Source: Haloferax gibbonsii ATCC 33959 (GTDB lineage Archaea; Halobacteriota; Halobacteria; Halobacteriales; Haloferacaceae). From it: a stretch of 64,000 nt of DNA. Positions 43,646 to 51,733 of the stretch are shown piece after piece; the stretch's first letter is position 1, and each line of letters opens with the position of its first letter. The notes under the pieces were generated by a model. It searched no databases and had not been told where the DNA came from. It was given only the letters and a program-made list of their open reading frames with translations. Location of the stretch: contig NZ_AOLJ01000011.1 in NCBI RefSeq assembly GCF_000336775.1, forward strand, positions 150,267-214,266. The letters are read 5' to 3'. Position numbers and translations under genes: made by a program.

Positions 43646-44201
43646 CGACGTTGGGGCCGACCACCCCGGCACGGTCGCCTCGGGCGTCGACCGCGCCGCT
43701 CCCGGCGACACGGCGCTCCTCTTGGACGTGATGCTCGGCAAGCTCGCCACCTACCTGCGGATGTGCGGCTACGACGCCGAATATGCGCTCGACAGCGAGG
43801 ACGAGGCGGGTGATTCTGAAGGTAACCGCGACCCCCGAACCGACCCCGGCGACGACAGCCTGCTCGCGCGGGCGGACGCCGAGAGGCGTGTTCTTCTCAC
43901 ACGCGACGTGCGACTGGCCGAGCGAGCCTCCCGGAGCGTCCTCCTCGCCGAACGGGAACCAATCGCGCAACTCCGCGAACTCGAATCGGTCGGCTTCGCG
44001 GTTTCGCTGGACGAGGAGCCGTCGCGGTGCGGCGCCTGTAACGGCCGCGTGGAGGCCGTCGGCCGCGACGAACCGGTCCCCGACTACGCGCCCGACCCGA
44101 AGGAGACGGCGCTGTGGCGGTGTCGCGACTGCGGGCAGGTGTTCTGGCGCGGGAGCCACTGGCGCGACGTGGAAGCGAGATTGGACGGCGGAGAACAGTA
44201 A
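43638..44201 (+). CDS. Mut7-C RNase domain protein
   Basis: A 187-residue protein. It has the Mut7-C (PIN-related) core: LLLDVMLGKLATYLRMCGYDAEY at the start, then DDSLLARADAERRVLLTRDVRLAERA, where acidic residues form the nuclease centre. The C-terminal zinc ribbon has CGACNGRVEAV and CRDCGQVFWRGSHWRDV. Family members are predicted RNases. A GTG start at 43638 overlaps the PolX stop by 8 nt. An acidic insert lies at about residues 50-72. Operon location with PolX hints at nucleic-acid metabolism. Confidence 0.88.
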   Translation: MTDDVGADHPGTVASGVDRAAPGDTALLLDVMLGKLATYLRMCGYDAEYALDSEDEAGDSEGNRDPRTDPGDDSLLARADAERRVLLTRDVRLAERASRSVLLAEREPIAQLRELESVGFAVSLDEEPSRCGACNGRVEAVGRDEPVPDYAPDPKETALWRCRDCGQVFWRGSHWRDVEARLDGGEQ

Positions 44202-44224
44202 GCGGAACGCGGTCGTCGGTCGTT

Positions 44225-44266
44225 CGGGTCGGCGGCGGGACTACTCGGGTCGGCGGCGGGACTACT
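44225..44266. repeat. Perfect 21-bp tandem duplication at the 3' end of a gene
   Basis: The unit CGGGTCGGCGGCGGGACTACT occurs twice in direct succession (44225-44245 and 44246-44266). The second copy includes the stop codon (44262-44264) of the minus-strand gene. Since 21 is a multiple of 3, the duplication adds a second in-frame stop 7 codons downstream. Confidence 0.85.
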
Positions 44267-45260
44267 CGCGGCGGCGCGGGAACCACTCGTCGCAGGCTTC
44301 CATGTCCCGCATCATCTCGTCGTGGGCCGCGCAGTAGGGCTTGAGCCCGTCGGAGGTGCGGACGTACTCGAAGTACGTGCAGTTGCCGCAGTAGCGGTCG
44401 CCGACCGTGGCGTTCGCCGGGCGGTCCGCGGCGGGGTGGTCGGCCGCGCCGGCCGGCGAGCGCTCCGATTCCGCCGACTGGACGGTATCGACGCCGGACT
44501 GCCCCGTCGCCGAGGCGTCGGGGGCGTTCGACCCGTCCGACGACGTCGAGGCCGAGGCCGAGGACGAAGCCGAGGGTTCGACGTCGAGCGGGGTGATGTC
44601 CTGCGTCGACGCGCCACCGTCGGTCGCGCCGGCGGTCGGGTCGGCACCGGCGGTCGACTGGTTCGTCTGCGTCTGAACGTCGCCGTCGGGCGTGCCGCCG
44701 AGGAAACCGATGCCGCCGAGGCCGCCGCCGGACTTCTCGACTTCGACGACGCGGGTCTCGCCCTTCTTCGTCACTTGGACCGTGGCCGTGCCGCCGGGGT
44801 CGTTCCGCGTCTTGAAGTTGGCGACGCCGACGAACAGACACCAGAACGTCGTGAGCGTGCCGAAGAAGTAGACGGCGACGGTTTCGAGGGTGAGGTCGGG
44901 AAGGCCGGCCCCGCAGGTCGCGCCGGTCCACTGACACGGGTAGGCGTGCGAGAAGAGCGCGACGCCGAGAACGGCGATGCTCGCTCCGATGAGCGACGCG
45001 GCGCGGGTTCGACGGCTCGCGGGGAGGACAGCGAGGACGCCGAGGAAGACGGCGGGGACGCCGATGCCTCCGAGGATGCCCCCGAGTTCGCGCGCTTCGC
45101 CGAGGGTCGCCCCGCCGGACGTGTACACGTCGGTCGTCGCGACGACGATGCCCGCGACGACGAGCAACACGCCGAGGAGGAACCCCCCGAAGCCCAGGGA
45201 CAGCCGTCGGAGACTCGGCCCGCCCCGGCCGCCGTGGTACGCCTCCGAAAGACTGGTCAT
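44262..45260 (-). CDS. Membrane protein with Cys-rich C-terminal zinc-like motif
   Basis: A 332-residue protein. Four to five N-terminal transmembrane segments span about residues 18-145 (FGGFLLGVLLVVAGIVVATT, GVPAVFLGVLAVLPA). A long Ser/Asp/Ala-rich disordered linker follows (about 190-270). The C-terminal about 45 residues have YCGNCTYFEYV, YCAAHDEMM and ACDEWFP: a cysteine/histidine set likely to bind zinc. I recall haloarchaeal homologues as DUF7139. The zinc module would sit in the cytoplasm. Function unknown. Confidence 0.75.
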   Translation of the reverse strand: MTSLSEAYHGGRGGPSLRRLSLGFGGFLLGVLLVVAGIVVATTDVYTSGGATLGEARELGGILGGIGVPAVFLGVLAVLPASRRTRAASLIGASIAVLGVALFSHAYPCQWTGATCGAGLPDLTLETVAVYFFGTLTTFWCLFVGVANFKTRNDPGGTATVQVTKKGETRVVEVEKSGGGLGGIGFLGGTPDGDVQTQTNQSTAGADPTAGATDGGASTQDITPLDVEPSASSSASASTSSDGSNAPDASATGQSGVDTVQSAESERSPAGAADHPAADRPANATVGDRYCGNCTYFEYVRTSDGLKPYCAAHDEMMRDMEACDEWFPRRRE

Positions 45261-45432
45261 GGCCCCGACTACGAAAGCAGCCCCTAAAACGATGCGTCAG
45301 ACGATTATCTGTTTCTCGACACGTCGCGGGCTGTCGATATCCGCGCGTCGGCCCGCCGGACGCGTCGCCGGCCCGTCATCGTCGCATGCGAATCTCGAAG
45401 GGATTATCATGCGCGGTGGCTAACCCTCGCGC

Positions 45433-45714
45433 ATGGCTGACGAGGAAGCAGACGAGGCACCCGCCGTCGAACTCGGTACGGGCGCGTCCGTCGAAGGTGC
45501 GCCCCTCGCGCGCGTCGCCTCCCGACTGACGTGGCCGCAAGAAAAGAGCAGCATCCTGAACAAAGAAGGCGACGCGGTCATCCGCACGCCCGACGGTCCC
45601 CAGAGCCTCGAAGACGTGCTCGCCGAGGCCGACGAGACCTACTTCGAGACGCGACAGACCTTCGTCGACGACGTGCTCGACATCGTCGGCCGCGACCCCG
45701 TCCAGACGGAATAA
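45433..45714 (+). CDS. Conserved small haloarchaeal protein (DUF5789-like)
   Basis: A 93-residue soluble acidic protein. The conserved core is ARVASRLTWPQEKSSILNKE with GDAVIRTPDGPQSLEDVL, ending in EADETYFETRQTFVDDVLD. This pattern is that of a widespread haloarchaeal family I know as DUF5789; some members show similarity to small RNA- or stress-associated proteins, but there is no experimental function I can cite. It ends 2 nt before the CPBP gene, so an operon of three genes follows. Confidence 0.8.
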   Translation: MADEEADEAPAVELGTGASVEGAPLARVASRLTWPQEKSSILNKEGDAVIRTPDGPQSLEDVLAEADETYFETRQTFVDDVLDIVGRDPVQTE

Positions 45715-45716
45715 CG

Positions 45717-46388
45717 GTGTTGCGCCGCCGGCTCGCCCGCCTCCCGTGGCTCTACCGCGCCCTCATCGTCGGGGGCGTCGTCGGGGCCGCGTGGAGTCTC
45801 TGGCCGCTTCCCGCCGGCGACCTCACCTACCGCGCGGTCCACGACGCCCTCCTGTTCATCCTCGTACCCGGAGCGCTCGCGCTCGCCCACGGTCGCAACC
45901 TCGGCTGGAACGTCGACCGGGCGGCGCTCCGCAACACGGTTCTCCTCGCGCTGTTCGTTCTCCCGTTTTACCTCGTCGGGTCGAGCCTGCCGTCGATTCG
46001 GGCGTACTACCCGATGTGGCACACCTCGACCGCCCTCGCCGACTTCCTCCCGCACGCGGCCCAGCAGTTGCTCGTCGTCGTCGCGGCCGAGACGTACTAC
46101 CGCGGCCTGCTCTGCGTCGGCGTCCGCGAAATCGGCCGGAAGAGCGCGCTCATCAGCCCGGTGCTCTACGCGTTTCACCACGTCGGCAAGCCCCCGATAG
46201 AGATTCTCCTGTCGGCACCGACGGACGTGCTCTTCGGCCTCGTCGACTACGAGAGCGACTCGATTCTGCCCTCCATCGTCGCCCACGGCGGGGGGCTCAT
46301 CCTCTTGGACTGGCTCGTGCTCCACCCGCCGCTGTTCCCCCCCGAGCGGGTCGCCGCGGCGCTCCAGTGGCTCCCGATTCCGCTATGA
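45717..46388 (+). CDS. CPBP-family intramembrane metalloprotease-like protein, altered motif 1
   Basis: A 223-residue protein with six to seven membrane helices. CPBP motifs: AAETYYRGLL (motif 1; usual EExxxR, here the first Glu is Ala), LYAFHHVGKP (motif 2 His), and VAHGGGLILLDW (motif 3 His). The missing glutamate may reduce or abolish protease activity. The start is GTG 45717 (MLRRRLARLPWLY), directly after the upstream stop. The gene overlaps the GrpB-like gene by 4 nt (ATGA). Substrate unknown. Confidence 0.78.
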   Translation: MLRRRLARLPWLYRALIVGGVVGAAWSLWPLPAGDLTYRAVHDALLFILVPGALALAHGRNLGWNVDRAALRNTVLLALFVLPFYLVGSSLPSIRAYYPMWHTSTALADFLPHAAQQLLVVVAAETYYRGLLCVGVREIGRKSALISPVLYAFHHVGKPPIEILLSAPTDVLFGLVDYESDSILPSIVAHGGGLILLDWLVLHPPLFPPERVAAALQWLPIPL

Positions 46389-46996
46389 GCGACGGTGGCG
46401 GCGACCGCAAGGACCGGTCTGCGGCCGACGACCCATATCCGTCGCTCGGCCTCGCCCGCGGCACCGTCGAACTCGCCGCGCACGACCCGCGCTGGCGCGA
46501 GGCGTACGAGCGCGAGGTCGAGCGCCTGCGACCGCGACTCGGTGGCGCAGGAGGCGGCGACAGCGTCCGATTCGAACACGTCGGGAGCACCGCAGTTCCG
46601 GGATTAGCCGCAAAGCCCATCCTCGACCTGCTCGTCCTCGTCTCCGACCTCGACGATGCCGAGGGCGTCGCGCGGGCGCTCGAAGCCGCGGGCTACGAGG
46701 AGCGCCCCGACGACGACGTTCCCGACCGCCGATTTTTCGTCCGCGGCCCGCCCGAGCGGCGGACGCACTATCTCTCCGTGACCGAAGTCGGGAGCGACTG
46801 CCACCGCGAGCAGGTCACCTTCCGCGACGCGCTCCGCGCAGACGACGACCTCGCGGCCGAGTACGAGCGACACAAGCGCAGGCTCGCCGAGGCGCACCCC
46901 GACGACCGGAGTCGGTACACGAACGCGAAGGCGTCGTTCGTCGAATCCGTGCTCGACGACGCCGCGTCGTGGGAAGTCGACGACTCGCTCGTGTAG
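46385..46996 (+). CDS. GrpB-family (UPF0157) nucleotidyltransferase-fold protein
   Basis: A 203-residue protein. After an acidic leader it has the UPF0157 pattern: VELAAHDPRWREAYEREVER, FEHVGSTAVPGLAAKPILDL (the nucleotidyltransferase-like GS and DxD region), and ERRTHYLSVTEVGSDCHREQ, followed by FRDALRADDDLAAEYERHKR. The fold is that of the minimal nucleotidyltransferases. Despite the name it is unrelated to GrpE-like chaperones; in some bacteria GrpB-like domains are fused to CoaE. Its role is unknown. Confidence 0.85.
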   Translation: MSDGGGDRKDRSAADDPYPSLGLARGTVELAAHDPRWREAYEREVERLRPRLGGAGGGDSVRFEHVGSTAVPGLAAKPILDLLVLVSDLDDAEGVARALEAAGYEERPDDDVPDRRFFVRGPPERRTHYLSVTEVGSDCHREQVTFRDALRADDDLAAEYERHKRRLAEAHPDDRSRYTNAKASFVESVLDDAASWEVDDSLV

Positions 46997-47046
46997 GTCG
47001 AGCACACTACCATAGCTTTTCCCCGCCGGGGAGTCAAGGGTGGGTC

Positions 47047-47502
47047 ATGGCACTCCCAATCGACCCCAGCGCCATCAAACCGGAAGACATCGGCGAGGAA
47101 CGCGTCGTCCTCGAGATGGAACACGAGGCGGCAATCGAGCGCGTCCGCGAGGCGTTCACCGACGCCGGGTTCGGTGTCGCCACCGAATTTTCGCCCTCCG
47201 AGATGCTCAACGAGAAGGTCGACGCCGGCCGCGACCCCTACTACGTCCTCGGCGCGTGTAACCCGAACATGGCGGACCGCGCGCTCGACGCCACCGACAA
47301 GAAGATGGGCGGGCTCTTCCCGTGCAACGTGGTCATCTGGGAGGAGGAACCGGGCAAGCAGGTCGTCTACCACCTGAGCATCATGCGCGTCGCCCGGCTC
47401 ATCGGTATCGCGCCCGACAACGACGAGATGGCCGACATCATCGCCGACACGGGCGAACTCGTCGAACAGGCGCTCGCCAACCTCGACGCGGCCGAGGCAT
47501 AA
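47047..47502 (+). CDS. DUF302-family protein
   Basis: A 151-residue soluble protein. Core DUF302 features: MEHEAAIERVREAFTDAGFG, then SEMLNEKVDAG, YYVLGACNPNMADRALDA, and LFPCNVVIWEEEPGKQVVYH. The two-layer sandwich is found from bacteria to archaea, and its ligand is unknown; the conserved Cys pair CNPNM and PCNV may matter. A TATA-like AGCTTTTCC near 47014-47022 lies about 27-30 nt before the ATG. Confidence 0.88.
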   Translation: MALPIDPSAIKPEDIGEERVVLEMEHEAAIERVREAFTDAGFGVATEFSPSEMLNEKVDAGRDPYYVLGACNPNMADRALDATDKKMGGLFPCNVVIWEEEPGKQVVYHLSIMRVARLIGIAPDNDEMADIIADTGELVEQALANLDAAEA

Positions 47503-47535
47503 TCGAGGTCACCGAGCGTATCCAGCCGTCTCGAC

Positions 47536-47709
47536 TTACAACCCGTCTCGCGCGTCCACCGCGTCCGCGATGCGCTTGACGTCGCCCCGAATCTTGTACA
47601 GCAGGTAGAGCGCGACGAGCGCCGCGACCACGGGGAGGAGCGCGAAGATGCCGTAGATGAGGATGATGATGAGCAGTTCGGGACCGCCGGGTACCTGTAA
47701 CGGGACCAT
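47536..47709 (-). CDS. Small single-span membrane protein (57 aa)
   Basis: A 57-residue protein not detected as a long frame. It starts MVPLQVPGGPELLIIILIYG, followed by IFALLPVVAALVALYLLYKI, then a basic-acidic cytoplasmic tail RGDVKRIADAVDARDGL. The pattern of a Pro/Gly-rich start, one or two hydrophobic stretches and an amphipathic tail recalls TatA-like small membrane proteins of haloarchaea, but length and motif are insufficient for that call. It lies 36 bp downstream of nreA on the same strand. Confidence 0.7.
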   Translation of the reverse strand: MVPLQVPGGPELLIIILIYGIFALLPVVAALVALYLLYKIRGDVKRIADAVDARDGL

Positions 47710-47745
47710 GCGAGAACGTATTATCCGACTGTCAAAATACGTTGC

Positions 47746-49008
47746 TCACGTGAAGTCGAAGATGTCGGTCTGGAGGCCGGCGGCCATCGTGGACTTCCGC
47801 CGGAGGTCCGCGAGCGAGACGGGGAGGTACTCCGTCACGTCGCGGACGGCGTCGCCGAACGTCTCGGCGTCGGCCGTCTCGCCTTCGAAGGCGTGGCGGA
47901 TGGACTCGCGTATCTGCCAGACGCCGACCGGCCCCCAGTAGTCGTCGGAGACGTGTCTGATGACGAGCGCCTTCGCCTGTCGGCCGCGCTCCTGGAGGTG
48001 TTCGAGGACGCCGAGTCGGGAGGCGTGGTACGCGCCGGCCGTCTCGTTCACGTAGCCGGTCCGGCCCTCGTAGCCCTCGCGGTCGGCCGCGAGGTACATC
48101 CCCGCCTCGGGGTCGGGGTTCCAGACGCTCCCCGGCGCTTTCAGCTCTATCAGTTCGAACTCCCAGCGCCCCGGCGCGAGGATGACCCAGAAGGCGTTGC
48201 CGATGAACTCGTTGCGGTAGATTTCGACGCCGTCGACGCTGTCAGCGTGTTTGACCTGTCCGCGGAGGTACTGGCCGAGCGTGTCGTCGACGGCGGTGAT
48301 GGACCACCGCGTCGGGACGAGTCGGCGCTGTTCGGTCTGGCCGAGCGCGCCCGCAGAGAGGATGGTGTTGATGTCGTACACGTCGAAGCCGCGGCGGTAG
48401 AGGTACGTCATCGCGCCCTCGGCGTTCCAGTCGTCGTCTTCGAGCGTCTTTTTCACCAGTTTGGGGACGTGCGGGTTCTCCGCGAGGTCGGCGGAGCGGG
48501 CGCGGGCCCGCGGGCCGACGGGGGTCGCCACGTCGTCGGCGCTGGCGTCGAGGTCGAGCGACGGCTTCCCGTCGAGACCGATTTCGACCGTCACGGGGCG
48601 GTCGGCGATGGCGACCTCGCGTTGCGTCCCGAGGAAGCCGTCCCACGAGTCGGCGACGTTCGTCACCTTCGTCCCGCGGTTTGAGTTCAGAAGCGAGGTG
48701 CGCCGCTGGAACACGTCGTCGATGCTCACGCCCTCGTCGTACCACGCGGCGCTCGTCTCGAACGACGCCGCGTCCTCGTCGTGGCCGACCGGCGAGAGGA
48801 TGCCCGTCGAGACGTTCGGATAGTTCGACCGCCCGACGAAGATAGACGGGGAGACGCCGCCGTACAGCGAGTCTCCCTGCACCGTCTCCTCGAACCGGTC
48901 TTGGAACGTCTCGAGGTGGTCGAGGATGCCGTAGGACTTCTCCTCGGCGAGTCGCCGCCGCTCGGCGCGCTCGTCCCGCTCGATGTCCATGTACTCGTCG
49001 AGCCGCAT
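47746..49008 (-). CDS. nreA: NreA DNA repair protein
   Basis: A 420-residue member of the archaeal Nre family. The C-terminus ends QTDIFDFT, a PCNA-interacting (PIP) box with Gln, Ile and two Phe, so binding to the sliding clamp is likely. The body has conserved blocks: SIFVGRSNYPNVSTGILSPV, FQRRTSLLNSNRGTKV, and a central NEFIGNAFWVILAPGRWEFE. It does not contain the N-terminal zinc finger of NreB-type proteins. H. volcanii NreA is known to be needed for resistance to DNA damage such as mitomycin C. The start ATG 49008 gives MRLDEYMDIER. Confidence 0.92.
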   Translation of the reverse strand: MRLDEYMDIERDERAERRRLAEEKSYGILDHLETFQDRFEETVQGDSLYGGVSPSIFVGRSNYPNVSTGILSPVGHDEDAASFETSAAWYDEGVSIDDVFQRRTSLLNSNRGTKVTNVADSWDGFLGTQREVAIADRPVTVEIGLDGKPSLDLDASADDVATPVGPRARARSADLAENPHVPKLVKKTLEDDDWNAEGAMTYLYRRGFDVYDINTILSAGALGQTEQRRLVPTRWSITAVDDTLGQYLRGQVKHADSVDGVEIYRNEFIGNAFWVILAPGRWEFELIELKAPGSVWNPDPEAGMYLAADREGYEGRTGYVNETAGAYHASRLGVLEHLQERGRQAKALVIRHVSDDYWGPVGVWQIRESIRHAFEGETADAETFGDAVRDVTEYLPVSLADLRRKSTMAAGLQTDIFDFT

Positions 49009-49092
49009 TCACCGGACGTGGGTCGCCCGCGGGTATGAACCTTCGGCGACGCGTCCGGGTTCAGAAGGGGATGCGACTCGCGCGGGTGGGGC

Positions 49093-50073
49093 TCAGGTGT
49101 GGATGCCCATCGCTTCGATCTGCTCTTGGTAGCGGTTCCGGATGGTGACTTCCGTCACCTGCGCGACCTCGGCGACCTCGCGCTGGGTCTTCTTCTCGTT
49201 GCAGAGAAGCGACGCGGCGTAGATTGCGGCGGCCGCGAAGCCGGTCGGCGACTTCCCGGAGAGAAGCCCCTGTTCCGCGGTCGTCTCGATAATCTCGTTC
49301 GCCTTCGACTGGACCTCCTTCGAGAGGTCGAGTTCGGACGAAAACCGCGGGACGTACTTCTTCGGGTCCACCGGCCGCATCTCCAAGCCGAGCTCCTGGG
49401 AGATGTAGCGGTACGTGCGACCGATTTCCTTGCGCTCGACGCGAGACACCTCGGAAATCTCTTCGAGGGAACGAGGAATGCCCTCCTTGCGACAGGCGGC
49501 GTAGAGCGCCGAGGTGGCGACGCCCTCGATGGAGCGCCCCCGAATCAGATCCTCGCTGAGCGCGCGGCGGTAGATGACCGAGGCGACCTCGCGGACCGAC
49601 CGCGGGACGCCGAGCGCCGAGGCCATGCGGTCGATTTCGCTGAGCGCGAACTGGAGGTTACGCTCGCCGGCGTCCTTCGTGCGGATGCGCTCTTGCCACT
49701 TGCGCAGGCGGTGCATCTGCGACCGCTTCTTCGAGGAGATAGAGCGGCCGTAGGCGTCTTTGTCCTTCCAGTCGATGGTCGTCGTCAGCCCCTTGTCGTG
49801 CATCGTCTGCGTGGTCGGCGCGCCCACGCGAGACTTCGACTGCCGCTCGGAGTGGTTGAACGCCCGCCACTCCGGGCCGGGGTCGATGCGCTCTTCTTCG
49901 ATGATGATGCCGGTCTCTTCGTGAATCAACTCGCCGTCGCCGGTCCGAACGACCTCCTCGGGGTCGAGGTCGTCGAGGTCCAACTCCTCTTCTGATGTCT
50001 CGTCGTCCTGTGACTCGTCTCCCCATCGAGTCCGGTCGTGCTCACGCTCCCGCTGGCGGGTAGGCCGTTTCAT
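49093..50073 (-). CDS. tfb: Transcription factor B lacking zinc-ribbon cysteines
   Basis: A 326-residue TFB. Both cyclin-like repeats are intact: [20 protein letters not shown] (repeat 1 start), [19 protein letters not shown], and [17 protein letters not shown]. The recognition end is [20 protein letters not shown]. The B-reader region GPEWRAF and SRVGAPTT is kept. The ribbon has lost its ligands: CPxCGG is DPEEVV (37-42), and CxxCG is HEETG (51-55), so zinc cannot be bound. Residues 1-36 are basic then acidic. The ATG at 50073 was chosen; a TATA-like run lies only 4-13 nt upstream, so transcription start and translation start need care. Confidence 0.9.
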   Translation of the reverse strand: MKRPTRQREREHDRTRWGDESQDDETSEEELDLDDLDPEEVVRTGDGELIHEETGIIIEEERIDPGPEWRAFNHSERQSKSRVGAPTTQTMHDKGLTTTIDWKDKDAYGRSISSKKRSQMHRLRKWQERIRTKDAGERNLQFALSEIDRMASALGVPRSVREVASVIYRRALSEDLIRGRSIEGVATSALYAACRKEGIPRSLEEISEVSRVERKEIGRTYRYISQELGLEMRPVDPKKYVPRFSSELDLSKEVQSKANEIIETTAEQGLLSGKSPTGFAAAAIYAASLLCNEKKTQREVAEVAQVTEVTIRNRYQEQIEAMGIHT

Positions 50074-50076
50074 CGC

Positions 50077-50086
50077 ATTTATATAT
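50077..50086. promoter_or_regulatory. AT-rich TATA-like sequence between tfb and rnhA
   Basis: ATTTATATAT is near-symmetric. For tfb (minus) it is too close (4-13 nt) to ATG 50073. For the plus strand it would start RNA near 50108, 84 nt before rnhA. So it more likely drives rnhA. Confidence 0.4.
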
Positions 50087-50180
50087 TGTCTATTTCCTTG
50101 CACTTCAACCTTTGGCGGGGTTCGTCGACGTGTCGTCGTGCCCGCAGCGACGAACGGAGCGCCTTTACCGAATCACCGGT

Positions 50181-50194
50181 GAGGTGACGGTATG
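50181..50194 (+). promoter_or_regulatory. Ribosome-binding site of rnhA
   Basis: GAGGTGA at 50181-50187 matches the anti-Shine-Dalgarno sequence closely and stands 4 nt before ATG 50192, fixing that start and indicating a leadered mRNA. Confidence 0.6.
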
Positions 50195-50785
50195 CCGACC
50201 GTCGAGTGCGACCCCGACGAAGCCCGAGGACGACTCGAAGCCGCGGGCGTGTCCGTCTCGCCCGGAAACACCGACCACGAGCGGTGGCGCGCCGAACGCG
50301 GCGACGCCAGCGCGGTCGCCTACGACGGGAAAGTCGTCGTACAGGGGTCGCGGCCGACCGACCTGCTCGCGCTCATCCAGCCGAAAGGCGGCCGCGCGCA
50401 CGTCTACTTCGACGGCGCGAGCCGCGGGAACCCCGGCCCCGCGGCCATCGGGTGGGCTATCGTGACCAGCAACGGTATCGTCGCCGAGGGCTCGAAGCGA
50501 ATCGGCGAGACGACCAACAACCGCGCGGAGTACGAGGCGCTCGTGGAGGCGCTGTCGGTCGCCGAGGAGTATGGGTACGACGAGATCGACGTGCGCGGCG
50601 ACTCCCAACTGGTCGTCAAGCAGGTCCGCGGCGAGTGGAACACGAACGACCCCGGTCTCAAAGAGCGCCGCGTGAAGGCCCGAGAGCTGCTGTCGGCGTT
50701 CGACCGCTGGTCGCTGGAGCACGTACCGCGAGAGATAAACGACCGCGCCGACTCCTTAGCCAACGAGGCCCTCGACCATGCCTGA
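50192..50785 (+). CDS. rnhA: Ribonuclease HI
   Basis: A 197-residue type 1 RNase H that degrades RNA in RNA:DNA hybrids. Residues 1-65 form an extra N-terminal module. The catalytic domain starts with VYFDGASRGNPGPAAIGW (first Asp), then TTNNRAEYEALVEAL (Glu), DVRGDSQLVVKQV (Asp), and INDRADSLANEAL (last Asp). All four acidic residues are present. It overlaps the next gene by 8 nt. The N-terminal extension is typical of haloarchaeal RNase HI. Confidence 0.94.
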   Translation: MPTVECDPDEARGRLEAAGVSVSPGNTDHERWRAERGDASAVAYDGKVVVQGSRPTDLLALIQPKGGRAHVYFDGASRGNPGPAAIGWAIVTSNGIVAEGSKRIGETTNNRAEYEALVEALSVAEEYGYDEIDVRGDSQLVVKQVRGEWNTNDPGLKERRVKARELLSAFDRWSLEHVPREINDRADSLANEALDHA

Positions 50786-51338
50786 GCCAGAACTTCCCGA
50801 AGACGTGCTCTCCGAGGCCGAACGGCTGACGCGGCTGGCCCGCGACGCCGTGGACCCCGACGAGGCGGCGACGTATCGGTCCGTCCGCGACGACCTCGTG
50901 AGCGAGTACGAGTTCCGCGCGCGACACCGCGAAGAGGACGACGTGTTGGTGCTCCACCCCGACGAGTGGGTCGACGACGACGGGGTCGTCGACCCCACGG
51001 AAATCGACGATGTCGACCGCGGAATCGAACGCCCCCTGTCCGGGGCCGGAGAGGACCACGAGTGGGGCGCGGTCGAAGAGCACAACGCGGCGTACGTCGA
51101 GACCGTCGCCGAGGAACACGGCGCGGACCACGCGGCGAACGCGCGGGCGTTCGCGGACTTCCTCGGGAACCACTACGTCCGGCGAGTCGAGATGGCTGGC
51201 GCTCCCGAAGTGCGCGAGTTCGTCGAAGAATATTATCCACGCAACGCGTGGCCGACCGCGGAACAGCGGTCGTTGTTGCCGGAGTCGCTCGAGTTGCTCT
51301 TCGACGCCGCAGACGCCGAAGTGCCCGAATACAACTGA
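50778..51338 (+). CDS. RnhA operon partner protein
   Basis: A 186-residue acidic soluble protein. It begins MPEPELPEDVLSEAERLTRL, with a conserved EADERATY-like helix (DEAATYRSVRDDLVSEYEFRAR), DDVLVLHPDEWV, and a C-terminal FADFLGNHYVRRVEMAGAPE with YYPRNAWPTAEQ. I recall homologues annotated as 'rnhA operon protein' or DUF7108 in haloarchaea, always next to rnhA. Its overlap with rnhA supports coupling. Function unknown; a role with RNA:DNA hybrid removal is inferred from context. Confidence 0.8.
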   Translation: MPEPELPEDVLSEAERLTRLARDAVDPDEAATYRSVRDDLVSEYEFRARHREEDDVLVLHPDEWVDDDGVVDPTEIDDVDRGIERPLSGAGEDHEWGAVEEHNAAYVETVAEEHGADHAANARAFADFLGNHYVRRVEMAGAPEVREFVEEYYPRNAWPTAEQRSLLPESLELLFDAADAEVPEYN

Positions 51339-51373
51339 GCGAACCCCGCGGTTCGTGCGGTGTGTGCAGCCGA

Positions 51374-51733
51374 TTACAGCTTGGCTTCGACGAGCTCCGA
51401 GACCATCTCGGCGCGCTCGTCGTCGGTGACGAACTTCGAGAGCATCCAGTCGAAGCGGTCGAGGACCGCCTGGAGGCCGTCGTCGGTCAGTTCGTACTGG
51501 TTCGTCCGCTTGTCGAGTTCGCTCTTTTCGACCAGCCCCATCTCGACGAGGTCGTCGAGGTTGGGGTACAGACGCCCGTGGTTGACCTCGGTGTCGTAGT
51601 ACGATTCGAGGTGACGCTTGATAGCCAGGCCGTACATCGGTTCCTCGGCGAGAATGACGAGGATGTTCTGTTGGAACGCGGTGAGGTCCCGAGCCGCACC
51701 GGATTTGTTGCCAATTGTTTGTGCCTCTGACAT
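51374..51733 (-). CDS. PadR-family transcriptional regulator
   Basis: A 119-residue winged-helix repressor. The PadR core is clear: ARDLTAFQQNILVILAEEPMYGLAIKRHLES, then the recognition part VNHGRLYPNLDDLVEMGLVEKS and wing TNQYELTDDGLQAV. A leaderless start at ATG 51733 is supported by a TATA (TTTAAATA on the minus strand, plus 51756-51763) 24 nt upstream. An inverted repeat GACAT...ATGTC (51729-51748) spans the start and might be its own operator. The ligand is unknown. Confidence 0.88.
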   Translation of the reverse strand: MSEAQTIGNKSGAARDLTAFQQNILVILAEEPMYGLAIKRHLESYYDTEVNHGRLYPNLDDLVEMGLVEKSELDKRTNQYELTDDGLQAVLDRFDWMLSKFVTDDERAEMVSELVEAKL

